From contig NZ_NCSY01000002.1 in the NCBI RefSeq assembly GCF_002156875.1, positions 558,001 through 622,000 of the forward strand: a DNA stretch of 64,000 nt, read 5' to 3'. The translations under genes were made by a program, and so were the position numbers. The stretch is from Bacillus sp. EAC. Lineage in GTDB: Bacteria > Bacillota > Bacilli > Bacillales > Bacillaceae_G. The notes beneath the pieces were generated by a model. The model searched no databases. It was not told where the DNA came from and saw nothing but the letters and a program-made list of their open reading frames with translations. This document shows positions 8,745 to 16,433 of this stretch, piece by piece. The first letter of the stretch is position 1. Each line of letters opens with the position of its first letter.

Positions 8745-9034
8745 CCCAGTCTAAAGATAATTCCGTGACCACCTTTCGGGTATTCCCATTTTATATTTTG
8801 ATGAGGACAGCCAATTCGGCAGCTTCCACATTCGTGACAGCCTTCATATCCTACATGCATTCGAATATTTTCCCATTTGTATACTTCAGCTGGACAGAAT
8901 ATTGTACATATTTTATCTGGACAACTTTTCATACAAATATCTGAATCTAGAACTGTTAGGTGCGATTTTGTATCAGCATTAAAACGAACGAGATACTGTT
9001 TTTCCTCAATTGTATGTTCTTTCTTCTCACTCAT
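8741..9034 (-). CDS. fixX: ferredoxin-like protein FixX
   Basis: 97 residues. Cysteine-rich centre with CMKSCP and CTIFCP near residues 35-50 and CHECGSCRIGCP near residues 70-81, the CxxCxxCxxxCP iron-sulfur motif of the FixX/ETF-QO ferredoxin subunit. It passes electrons between the Fix flavoproteins and a membrane or low-potential acceptor. The start abuts the fixC stop (9035), so the two are translationally coupled. Fusion of this domain to FixC gives eukaryotic ETF-QO, which supports the assignment. Confidence 0.9.
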   Translation of the reverse strand: MSEKKEHTIEEKQYLVRFNADTKSHLTVLDSDICMKSCPDKICTIFCPAEVYKWENIRMHVGYEGCHECGSCRIGCPHQNIKWEYPKGGHGIIFRLG

Positions 9035-10330
9035 TTATTTCATCACCTTCCATGCTTTATATACATCCTTCGCAAGCTTGAACTTTGACTTAGCACCTCC
9101 AAGATCACTCATAATTTTCTTTTGTTTCTCCCATTTTGATTTACCATCAACAGTAAACATTTGACTTGCAGATTTATTTAATAGAGGGATATATTTCTCG
9201 AAATATTGAGGGAATTTTTCAAAATGATGTGTAGCATCTTTATATTTTTTCAAATCCTGACCTACGAAACTAGCTAGTAGTTTATCAGCGTATGACTTTA
9301 ATACATTCTCTGAATAATGTCCGAGTTCTTTTGCTTCTATGATTGTTTCTGCTGCTAGGCGACCAGATGTCATTGCCATATTTGATCCTTCACGATGAAT
9401 CGCGTTTACTAGTTGAGCAGCATCACCAATCACCATTACACCATTTCCGACTAATCTAGGAACTGAATGGTATCCACCTTCTGGAATTAAATGAGCAAGA
9501 TATTCTTGTGGCTCACTACCTTGAATGTATGGACGGATCATTGGGTGATTCTTTACGTATTCTAATAAATCATACGGCTTAATTTTATGTTCAATCATAC
9601 CTGAAAGTAATGTACCTACTCCAATACTGAGCGTATCTTTATTTGTGTATAAAAATCCTGTTCCAACAATCCCTTTAGTTGCATCTCCAAATAACTCAAT
9701 CGCACATCCTTGGTTTCCTTCTAATCCAAAGCGATCTTCAATAATTTTACTATCAAGCTTTAAGATTTCCATCGTTGCTAAGGCTACTTCATCCGGTCTC
9801 CATTCTTTATGGAAACCTAGTGATTTTCCTAAAAGAGAGTTAACTCCATCTGCTAAAACAACAACATCTGCATATAAATCCCCATCTGGTCGGTCAGTTC
9901 TTACTCCAACTACTTTTTCATTTTCAACAATGCATTCTAAAACGACAGTTTCATTTATCAATAGTGCACCTTGTTCGACTGCTTTTTGCGCAAACCATTG
10001 ATCGAATTTTGAACGAAGAACCGTAAAATTGTTATATGGTTCTTCAGCGAATTCTAACCCCTTATATCCGAAAGTTGTAGCTGATTGCTTATCGAGCATC
10101 ATCACACGTTGCTCTACAATCACACGTTCAATTGGAGCTTCCTTCCAAAATTCAGGTATGACATCCTCCATCATTTTCCGATAAAGGACACCTCCCATTA
10201 CATTTTTTGATCCTGGATATTCACCACGTTCAATCAGAACTACATTCAATCCTTTTTTGGCTACTTCATATGCGCATGAGATTCCTGCTGGGCCTGCTCC
10301 TACGACAATTACATCAAATTTTTCCGGCAT
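9035..10330 (-). CDS. fixC: FAD-dependent electron transfer flavoprotein-quinone oxidoreductase FixC
   Basis: 431 residues. N-terminal Rossmann dinucleotide motif VVGAGPAGISCAYE (about 9-22), a conserved mid-chain ADGVNS, and GDAAQLVNAIHREGSNMAM near residue 295, the second FAD-contact motif of the geranylgeranyl-reductase/FixC family. It takes electrons from the FixAB flavoprotein and delivers them to quinone together with FixX. The gene overlaps the end of etfA/fixB by 17 bases, consistent with a single operon. Confidence 0.92.
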   Translation of the reverse strand: MPEKFDVIVVGAGPAGISCAYEVAKKGLNVVLIERGEYPGSKNVMGGVLYRKMMEDVIPEFWKEAPIERVIVEQRVMMLDKQSATTFGYKGLEFAEEPYNNFTVLRSKFDQWFAQKAVEQGALLINETVVLECIVENEKVVGVRTDRPDGDLYADVVVLADGVNSLLGKSLGFHKEWRPDEVALATMEILKLDSKIIEDRFGLEGNQGCAIELFGDATKGIVGTGFLYTNKDTLSIGVGTLLSGMIEHKIKPYDLLEYVKNHPMIRPYIQGSEPQEYLAHLIPEGGYHSVPRLVGNGVMVIGDAAQLVNAIHREGSNMAMTSGRLAAETIIEAKELGHYSENVLKSYADKLLASFVGQDLKKYKDATHHFEKFPQYFEKYIPLLNKSASQMFTVDGKSKWEKQKKIMSDLGGAKSKFKLAKDVYKAWKVMK

Positions 10331-11354
10331 GATCCCGATCTTCCTCCTTTAAAGTAACACTATCTTGGAAATGATGAATCAACATTGGTACAATCTCAAA
10401 CGCGTCACCTACAATTCCATAGTGACAAGATTGAAAAATTGCTGCATTAGGATCCTTATTAATCGCAATGATTAACCCGGAATTTTGCATGCCTACAATA
10501 TGTTGAATAGCCCCGGAAATTCCAATGGCAAAATAAATTTTTGGTGTTACCGTCAAACCTGTTTGCCCTACTTGATGGTGATGTTCAACCCAACCTGCTT
10601 CTACTACATCACGACTTGCCCCTACAGCCGCTCCAATTGATTCAGCAAACTGTTTAACAAGCTCAAAGCCTTCTTTACTACCTAGACCTTTTCCGCCTGC
10701 AACGATAATATCAGCTTCATCAATTCGAACTTTTTTAGTCGTAGCCCGAACGATTTCTAATACTTTTGTACGAATATCTTCTTCCTTTAGATCGATTTCT
10801 TCTTCGATGACAATGCCTTCTCTACCTGATTCAGGTGCTAACGCTTTCATAACCTTCGGACGAACTGTTGCCATTTGAGGTCGATATTTCTTACATAAAA
10901 TAGTCGCCATGATATTTCCACCAAACGCAGGTCGACTTGCTAATAAAAGACCAGTATCTTCCTCAACATCTAATACGGTTGTATCAGCCGTTAATCCAGT
11001 CGGTAAATCAGTTGCAACCGCGCTTGCTAAATCCTTCCCTTTTGAGGTTGCACCATATAATAAGATTTCTGGCTTGTATTTGTTACTGCATTCTAATACT
11101 GCTCTCATAAACGATTCTGTTCGGTAATCTTTAAAAATTGGTTGATCGTAAATATAAACTATGTCTGCTCCATATTCAAAAAGTGTAGGGGCCAAAGATT
11201 TTACGTTATCTCCTATTAAAATACCAGCTAACTCACAACCCCGTTTTTCAGCTAATTGTTTTCCAGCTCCAAGTAATTCAAGTGATACAGGCGCAATGAC
11301 TTTATCATTTTCTTCTATAAACACCCATATGCCTTTATATTCCGAGAAATCCAT
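10314..11354 (-). CDS. fixB: electron transfer flavoprotein alpha subunit FixB
   Basis: 346 residues. N-terminal ETF domain followed by the C-terminal FAD domain with GGKGLGSKEGF near residue 216, GASRDVVEAGW, the HHHQVGQTG loop, and GISGAIQHIVGMQNS near residue 280, which hold FAD. The length and the pairing with FixC and FixX point to the Fix-type ETF group associated with electron bifurcation rather than the beta-oxidation ETF. It starts immediately after the etfB stop. Confidence 0.93.
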   Translation of the reverse strand: MDFSEYKGIWVFIEENDKVIAPVSLELLGAGKQLAEKRGCELAGILIGDNVKSLAPTLFEYGADIVYIYDQPIFKDYRTESFMRAVLECSNKYKPEILLYGATSKGKDLASAVATDLPTGLTADTTVLDVEEDTGLLLASRPAFGGNIMATILCKKYRPQMATVRPKVMKALAPESGREGIVIEEEIDLKEEDIRTKVLEIVRATTKKVRIDEADIIVAGGKGLGSKEGFELVKQFAESIGAAVGASRDVVEAGWVEHHHQVGQTGLTVTPKIYFAIGISGAIQHIVGMQNSGLIIAINKDPNAAIFQSCHYGIVGDAFEIVPMLIHHFQDSVTLKEEDRDHAGKI

Positions 11355-12182
11355 TTATACCCCTCCTTTCACTTCAAACAACTCTTTCTTCTCATTTAAT
11401 ATATTCATTAATTCAGCTACTTTTTCAGCTGAAGTTCCTTCGAAAATCGTTCCACCTTTTGCTTTAGGAGGAGCCCATACTTTTGATACAATTGTCGGCG
11501 ACCCTTTTAAACCTAATTGTTTGATATCGACATCTTCTAAATCTTTTACTGCCCAAATTGTTGGTTGATATCTAGCTGCTCTAATTAAATTTGGTAATGG
11601 TGAATACGGTACTTCGTTAATTTCTTTCTCAACTGCAAATAGGCAAGGTAAAGTAGTTTTAATCACTTCATGTCCATCCTCAATTTTCCGATGAACGATT
11701 GCATATCCTTCTTCCTTATTAATCTCTTGAACTTTTTTGACAGATGTTAACGGTGGAATATCTAATCTACGTGCGATACCTGGTCCAACTTGTCCAGTAT
11801 CACCGTCAATTGTCATCTTTCCACAAACAATTAAATCAATCGGTTGAATTTGTCCAATTTTCTCAATCGCCTTCGTTAATGCATAGCTTGTCGCTAATGT
11901 ATCCGCTCCTGCAAAGGCTCTATCTGAAATCATATAACCTTCATCTGCTCCAATTTCGATACATTTTCGAATCGCTTTAACAGCAGGTGGTGGTCCCATT
12001 GTAATAACTGAAACTGTCCCACCATATCGACTTTTTAATCGAACTGCTTCTTCAACAGCATGCGCATCATAAGGATTCAATATTGCTGGTGCACTCGCAC
12101 GATCCATGGTATTCGTTTTAGGATTCATTTTGATGATTTTCGTATCAGGTACTTGTTTAATACAAACTACGATATGTAGCAC
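11355..12182 (-). CDS. fixA: electron transfer flavoprotein beta subunit FixA
   Basis: 275 residues with the ETF-beta N terminus (VVCIKQVPDT) and the AMP/FAD-binding loop CGKMTIDGDTGQVGPGIA near residues 120-138. In bifurcating Fix/ETF complexes this subunit carries the second, bifurcating flavin and binds NADH; whether this copy bifurcates cannot be shown here. It starts with GTG at 12182 behind a GGGGAG ribosome site. First gene of the five-gene operon; no certain promoter could be assigned. Confidence 0.92.
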   Translation of the reverse strand: MLHIVVCIKQVPDTKIIKMNPKTNTMDRASAPAILNPYDAHAVEEAVRLKSRYGGTVSVITMGPPPAVKAIRKCIEIGADEGYMISDRAFAGADTLATSYALTKAIEKIGQIQPIDLIVCGKMTIDGDTGQVGPGIARRLDIPPLTSVKKVQEINKEEGYAIVHRKIEDGHEVIKTTLPCLFAVEKEINEVPYSPLPNLIRAARYQPTIWAVKDLEDVDIKQLGLKGSPTIVSKVWAPPKAKGGTIFEGTSAEKVAELMNILNEKKELFEVKGGV

Positions 12183-12430
12183 TTATTTCACTCCCCTTTT
12201 TCTTCCCCTCACCCTTAGCTAGTAAATGTACATGTTGTTCAAATATATTAATTTTTATTAAAAAATATGATAGAAGAAAGTAGATAGTTTGAATAATTTG
12301 ATTAATACATATTGAAAAACAGAAAGGAAAGGCAGTTTCCATAAACTTTGTAGCTATTTAAGAAGGAGCTTAGTTGATTTCATGCCTTATAATAAAACTT
12401 TTAAAAACAACAATCTTTTAGAATAGAGCA

Positions 12431-12476
12431 AAAAAAAAGACATCTACAAACGGTTATCCGTTGTAAATGTCTCTTT
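12431..12476 (-). terminator. intrinsic terminator after catE
   Basis: GACAT/ATGTC, TACAA/TTGTA and CGG/CCG pair around a TTAT loop (12439-12471), flanked by A-run and T-run; on the minus strand it ends in nine T. Confidence 0.85.
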
Positions 12477-12497
12477 TATAAAAACCATTAACATCAA

Positions 12498-13352
12498 TTA
12501 CGCAACTAATAGTTTAATTTTATTTCCTGATGGATCTTTTGTGAATGTTTCACCATTTAGTTCATTAACAGAAGCACCAATTTTACTTAATCGATCGATA
12601 GCTTTTGCTTTTTCTTCCTCAGTTGGAAATAATAATGTGTATTGCTTTAATCCTGCGCTGCTCTCTGATGGAGCTGCGCCACCAGCACTATGCCATGTAT
12701 TAAATCCTATATGATGATGGTAACGTCCAGTCGATACGAATAAGGCTTGGCTACCATATTTCGTTACAACTTCAAACCCTAAACCTTCACAATAAAATTT
12801 TTCAGTGCTTGCTAAATCTGAAACTTGCAAATGGATATGTCCCATAATCGTCTCTTTTGGTAACCCTTTAAACTCTTCCTCTTCAGCTAACGCTAATAAA
12901 CCATCAACATCTAGTCGTCTACTATCCATCGATACGTGTTCATTATTCCAGCTCCATGTTTCAGAAGGTCGGTCAGAATAGATTTCAATTCCATTCATAT
13001 CTGGATCTGCCAAATATAAAGCTTCACTTACTAAATGATCGGAGCCACCTTGTAACGGATTTCTAGTTTCAATGAAATGTTTTAAGACAATCCCTAAATC
13101 CTTACGAGTAGGTAATAATAATGCCAAGTGATATAACCCTGTATTAGAATCATTTTTTGGCGTTACATCTACAGGTTGCTCAAGTTTAATTAATGGATTC
13201 AAACCATCTGCCGTTAGGCTAGCCTTTGTATTTGTTTGGTCTAATACTTTCAGACCAATTACGTCTTGATAAAATGCTAATGATCGTTCTAAATTCGATA
13301 CTTTTAATTCAATTGTTGGAGCATAGACTAGTGGTTTTTGATGAAAACTCAT
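12498..13352 (-). CDS. catE: catechol-2,3-dioxygenase-like VOC protein
   Basis: 284 residues built of two glyoxalase/VOC repeats (about 8-130 and 162-283). Candidate iron ligands are in GHIHLQVSD (near 167) and HHHIGFNTW (near 214), with a glutamate near the C terminus. It resembles B. subtilis CatE (YfiE), which opens catechol rings under quinone stress. Its ATG overlaps the last codon of the DoxX gene by four bases, as in the catDE operon, which supports the name. The true aromatic substrate is inferred. Confidence 0.85.
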   Translation of the reverse strand: MSFHQKPLVYAPTIELKVSNLERSLAFYQDVIGLKVLDQTNTKASLTADGLNPLIKLEQPVDVTPKNDSNTGLYHLALLLPTRKDLGIVLKHFIETRNPLQGGSDHLVSEALYLADPDMNGIEIYSDRPSETWSWNNEHVSMDSRRLDVDGLLALAEEEEFKGLPKETIMGHIHLQVSDLASTEKFYCEGLGFEVVTKYGSQALFVSTGRYHHHIGFNTWHSAGGAAPSESSAGLKQYTLLFPTEEEKAKAIDRLSKIGASVNELNGETFTKDPSGNKIKLLVA

Positions 13353-13708
13353 TTTAATTTCCCCCCTCTAGATAGTACAATAATTAATGTTAACACTAAC
13401 AGAATAAATGGAGTCATTGCAACACCAAAGCCTTGACCTGCGTGTAAATGTGTATAAACAGCCCCGACCATAATAATAGCTAGTCCAGTAGATGCTAACT
13501 TAGTAACTTTATTCTTCCAAAATCCTACGAATAAACCAATCGCTCCTAAAACTTCAAATGTTCCAATTGTATACATTAGTCCTTTTGAATAACCATATAC
13601 TTCTATAAAATCATGTAGCATCTGAGCATTTCCACTTAACTTTATAATTCCTGACAGTAGGAATGCTAAAAATAATATTGCCTGAATGATACGTAAAATC
13701 CACTTCAT
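13349..13708 (-). CDS. catD: DoxX-family membrane protein, CatD-like
   Basis: 119 residues, four hydrophobic helices, DoxX/YfiD family with the typical LFLAFLLSGIIKLSG opening and FEVLGAIGLFVGF centre. In B. subtilis CatD is co-expressed with CatE and needed for catechol and quinone resistance. It is the first gene of the operon, has a GGGAGAG ribosome site, and is preceded by an unusually long (about 150-base) leader containing one of the four 18-bp motifs. Confidence 0.82.
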   Translation of the reverse strand: MKWILRIIQAILFLAFLLSGIIKLSGNAQMLHDFIEVYGYSKGLMYTIGTFEVLGAIGLFVGFWKNKVTKLASTGLAIIMVGAVYTHLHAGQGFGVAMTPFILLVLTLIIVLSRGGKLK

Positions 13709-13742
13709 TTTATCTCTCCCTTTTTTGTTTTTTTTTACTGAA

Positions 13743-13759
13743 CTTGAATTAAGAACAGT
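13743..13759 (+). promoter_or_regulatory. 18-bp motif copy 1 (putative operator)
   Basis: CTTGAATTAAGAACAGT, on the plus strand, 35 bases before the catD start. It matches copies 2-4 at 13854, 13881 and 13923. A weak TTGACT box lies upstream on the minus strand, with this motif at the -10 position. Confidence 0.6.
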
Positions 13760-13853
13760 TTATTAAATAAGTCAAAGCAGACTTTATATTAACTTGATTT
13801 TTCACGATCAAGTATGAAAATTAGTCATTATTTCTAATTTTAATTTAAGTGCA

Positions 13854-13896
13854 CTTGATTTAAGAACAGTATAGTCGATAACTGTTCTCAATACAA
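13854..13896. promoter_or_regulatory. catDE promoter flanked by an inverted pair of the 18-bp motif
   Basis: Plus-strand CTTGATTTAAGAACAGT (13854-13870) and its inverted partner ACTGTTCTCAA (13881-13891) are separated by ten bases. A minus-strand promoter, TTGTAT (13891-13896), 17-base spacer, TATACT (13868-13873), lies across the pair, so a bound repressor would cover both boxes. Confidence 0.65.
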
Positions 13897-13922
13897 GCAC
13901 AATATACTTAATTATAAAAAGT

Positions 13923-13938
13923 TCTGTTCTTAATCATT
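13923..13938 (-). promoter_or_regulatory. 18-bp motif copy 4 (putative operator)
   Basis: Minus-strand CAATGATTAAGAACAG, matching the core TTAAGAACAG of the other copies. It lies upstream of the catDE promoter, between it and the Rrf2 gene terminator. Confidence 0.5.
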
Positions 13939-14004
13939 GTACGTTACTTTACCGGGGATTATGAAATTCCCGCTCAAAGCATTCATTTAGAAAAGAGCCC
14001 TAAC

Positions 14005-14045
14005 AAATTAAAAAATATCGTACATTTAGTCGTACGATATTTTTT
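14005..14045 (-). terminator. intrinsic terminator of the Rrf2 gene
   Basis: 13-bp stem (14011-14023 with 14032-14044), 8-base loop, A/T runs on both sides; its last bases overlap the Rrf2 stop codon. Confidence 0.88.
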
Positions 14046-14502
14046 AAAGCATCTCTATTGTTTTATGATTCGCACGTTTAACGAAATCTGCTAACGTATA
14101 ATTACATAAAAAACCTAATAAATTACTTTCGGCTTCAAGGGCAAATTCAGTAAATACATTATTCATCACACGTCCGCTTGTACAATCAGAAGTTGACTCA
14201 ATCAATGCAGTAGATAATGGCTCGGTCATTTGCAAAGCTAAATAAACTTCTTTTAGAGTTATATCTTCTGGGGATCTAGCAAGTAAATACCCACCATCTC
14301 TTCCTTCTCTAGCTTCTACTATATTTTCTTTTACAAGAGGAGCCATAATTCTTCTCATAAATGAAACACCAGATCGAATATGTCTAGCAATTGCCTTACT
14401 TGGTGTAACACCCTCAGTTGTAGAAAGTAAAACAAGTGCTTGTATAGCAAATCCGAACCACTTCGGAGTAACTGAACTTCTACAATTTGACAAATTAATC
14501 AC
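14044..14502 (-). CDS. Rrf2-family transcriptional regulator
   Basis: About 149-152 residues: an N-terminal winged helix (ALVLLSTTEG..PSKAIARHIRSGVSFMRRIMAPL, wing GREGRDGGYLLAR-like) and a C-terminal helix. The three-cysteine iron-sulfur cluster of NsrR/IscR (CX5CX7C) is absent; only isolated cysteines remain (near 7, 107 and 132), so it may sense through thiols or ligand binding. Start is uncertain: GTG at 14502, or TTG at 14493, which has AGGTG at a better distance. It lies directly upstream of catDE and is a candidate for the protein binding the 18-bp motifs. Confidence 0.85.
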   Translation of the reverse strand: MINLSNCRSSVTPKWFGFAIQALVLLSTTEGVTPSKAIARHIRSGVSFMRRIMAPLVKENIVEAREGRDGGYLLARSPEDITLKEVYLALQMTEPLSTALIESTSDCTSGRVMNNVFTEFALEAESNLLGFLCNYTLADFVKRANHKTIEML

Positions 14503-14775
14503 CTACCAGTGACAATATTATCTCCCGTTTCATTGTTCCATGCAAGTAGTTAGTCATTTTGACTAATTTTTACGATTGATATGCGATTTGTGGAGATGAA
14601 TTTTGCTGTTTTTCAAATTTTCAGAATTATAAATTGTAGATATTATATCATAGATTAATGTAGTGAAAAAGTTTACATCAATAGTTTGTAACTATTAAAT
14701 TAACTAATATTATATTTACAGCACATAAAATGCATTCAAGGTACACTTACTTGGTCAAGCATTTTTTCGATTAAA
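14503..14775. other. intergenic, nothing recognisable
   Basis: AT-rich DNA between the Rrf2 start and the next terminator. I saw no gene, repeat or clear promoter beyond generic A/T tracts. Confidence 0.4.
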
Positions 14776-14807
14776 TAAAAAAGCTCGAGGATATCTCTCA
14801 GCTTTTT
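14775..14807 (-). terminator. intrinsic terminator
   Basis: AAAAAGCT/AGCTTTTT with an inner GAG/CTC pair; ends the two-helix membrane protein gene that stops at 14826. Confidence 0.75.
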
Positions 14808-14825
14808 GCCAATATTTTCTACAAA

Positions 14826-15098
14826 TTAAAAGATAACTAAGTAGTTGTGAATTAGTAATTCTGCAAAAATTATTAATCCTAGTATTAAAATGGCTACAAA
14901 TAGATAAAACGTTTTTTGAAACCAATACGGGAAGAAATTTAATACATTTAAGAAGAATGCTCCTGATTGTTCACCAGAACCTAAACTAAAATTTTGCATT
15001 TCTTCATATCTTTTTTTATTAAACCTAATTGCGAAAACAAACATTACTAAATCTATTAAGCCAAAAAATACTAAAAGACTTATTTCATTGCCAGACAT
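14826..15098 (-). CDS. small two-helix membrane protein, unknown
   Basis: 90 residues, hydrophobic helices at about residues 6-24 and 63-88 with a polar, glycine-rich loop between. No family recognised. It has its own terminator and lies alone between the Rrf2 gene and the SASP genes. A weak AAAGGATG-type ribosome site precedes the ATG. Confidence 0.6.
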   Translation of the reverse strand: MSGNEISLLVFFGLIDLVMFVFAIRFNKKRYEEMQNFSLGSGEQSGAFFLNVLNFFPYWFQKTFYLFVAILILGLIIFAELLIHNYLVIF

Positions 15099-15290
15099 TT
15101 AATCATCTACATCCTTTTACATTTAATACAACTATATTATTTTATTGATAAAATTAATACAATGGTAATTCCTGAAAAAGATAGCTCATATTTTTGTTAG
15201 TGACCTTAGAATATCAACTATAAAAAGCTGCCAATGGTATACTATTTTGCTCTATATAAAAGCGTTTCTGTTTAATAAATGATTGAAAAG

Positions 15291-15320
15291 AAAAAGGATA
15301 GAAGGTTATCCCTTCTACCC
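15291..15320 (-). terminator. intrinsic terminator of the first SASP gene
   Basis: 10-bp stem with one mismatch (15296-15305 with 15311-15320) and a minus-strand T-run. Confidence 0.8.
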
Positions 15321-15327
15321 TAATAAT

Positions 15328-15528
15328 TTATCGAGCATACCCACCAAGGCTTTGTTCTGCCATTTGTACTAATCGTTTTGTAATTTCTCCACCCACTGAA
15401 CCATTTGCACGAGCTGTTGAGTCTGGACCTAAATGAACTCCAAATTCAGTTGCGATCTCAAACTTCATTTGGTCTATTGCAGATGAAGCATTTTGTGAAA
15501 CGTATTGATTTGAAGAGTTTTTTGCCAT
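15328..15528 (-). CDS. alpha/beta-type small acid-soluble spore protein
   Basis: 66 residues. Contains the germination-protease site region TEFGVHLG (cleavage Glu-Phe) and the DNA-binding half [15 protein letters not shown] that is conserved in all alpha/beta SASPs. It coats forespore DNA and protects it from UV and chemicals. AAAGGAG ribosome site, sigma-G promoter upstream and own terminator. It is about 80 percent identical by eye to the SASP at 15809, so the two arose by duplication. Confidence 0.96.
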   Translation of the reverse strand: MAKNSSNQYVSQNASSAIDQMKFEIATEFGVHLGPDSTARANGSVGGEITKRLVQMAEQSLGGYAR

Positions 15529-15583
15529 AATAATAAGCTCCTTTGTCCATAGATTGTCTGATATAAGATTATCAGATTGGAGT

Positions 15584-15612
15584 TAGTATGACTCATATTT
15601 AAATATCTATAC
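15584..15612 (-). promoter_or_regulatory. sigma-G promoter of the first SASP gene
   Basis: Minus strand: GTATA (-35, fits GHATR), 17-base spacer, CATACTA (-10, fits CATWMTA). Predicts forespore-only expression. Confidence 0.75.
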
Positions 15613-15768
15613 AAAAAACAATAAATAAAAATACATTGAACTTGACTAGATAAAATACTCAATAAATTCAAGTCTTTTTATATACCTATTTAACACTTTG
15701 GACTATATTAATCTAAACAAGAATTGATAGTAGACTAAAAAAATATTTGTATAGTTCAAAACCAAAAT

Positions 15769-15799
15769 AAAAAAGGATAGAAAGTTTCCTCTCTATCCT
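15769..15799 (-). terminator. intrinsic terminator of the second SASP gene
   Basis: AGGATAGA/TCTATCCT with further AG/CT pairing and a minus-strand T-run. Confidence 0.8.
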
Positions 15800-15808
15800 A
15801 ATTTATAT

Positions 15809-16012
15809 TTATCGAGCATATCCGCCTAAACTTTGTTCAGCCATTTGAACTAAACGCTTTGTAATTTCGCCACCAACTGAACCATTAGCACGAGATGTTG
15901 TATCAGGTCCTAAATGCACTCCAAATTCAGAAGCTATTTCGAACTTCATTTGCTCAATTGCTGATACTGCATTTGGTGAAGCATATTGATTTGAAGATCT
16001 TCTGTTTGCCAT
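15809..16012 (-). CDS. alpha/beta-type small acid-soluble spore protein
   Basis: 67 residues, near-duplicate of the protein at 15328. [10 protein letters not shown] contains the GPR protease site; [15 protein letters not shown] is the DNA-contact segment. The N terminus is more variable ([14 protein letters not shown]), as usual for the family. CAAAGGAG ribosome site; sigma-G promoter about 55 bases upstream; separate terminator, so the pair are independent transcripts. Confidence 0.96.
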   Translation of the reverse strand: MANRRSSNQYASPNAVSAIEQMKFEIASEFGVHLGPDTTSRANGSVGGEITKRLVQMAEQSLGGYAR

Positions 16013-16066
16013 GTTGTCGACTCCTTTGTTTTTTGGATGCTCTGATGTTGTTTATCAGATTAAAGA

Positions 16067-16095
16067 TAGTATGATTCCGATATTTTATTCTATAC
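16067..16095 (-). promoter_or_regulatory. sigma-G promoter of the second SASP gene
   Basis: Minus strand GTATA, 17-base spacer, CATACTA: identical boxes and spacing to the promoter at 15584-15612. Confidence 0.75.
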
Positions 16096-16263
16096 ATAAA
16101 TTTACAATTTTTTTTCTTTTTCCAAATTTACTTTTTATTTCCAATAATAAGTTAAGGCTTTCATAAATTTTGTTGCTAGTAAACATGGAGAGTTGTAGAT
16201 TTCTTTAACAGACTATATTAGGAGATACCTCCTAGAAAAAAACTAAAATAATTTTAATTGGAC

Positions 16264-16302
16264 AGTTTGTTTCTAATTGAAGTTCAATTACTTGTACAAA
16301 CT
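16264..16302. other. nested palindrome in a 420-bp gene-free stretch
   Basis: Outer arms AGTTTGT/ACAAACT (16264-16270, 16296-16302) enclose a perfect inner hairpin TAATTGAA-g-TTCAATTA (16274-16290). No T-run on either side, so it is not an ordinary terminator. It lies about 130 bases upstream of the monooxygenase start. The rest of 16096-16433 shows no gene. Confidence 0.5.
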
Positions 16303-16433
16303 AAAATTATTCCATATAATCTTAAAATACTGTATACAATTACATTACAGTTTACATTAATTCAATACTTACCAAAAAAGAAAACAATCTGTTTATAAAT
16401 GTTCTTAATTGATTCATTTAGGAGGAAAATGAT

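Noticed and set aside
8556-12182. nitrogen fixation locus
   Set aside because: fixABCX names suggest it, but no nif structural or regulatory genes are visible; electron bifurcation for other purposes is more likely.
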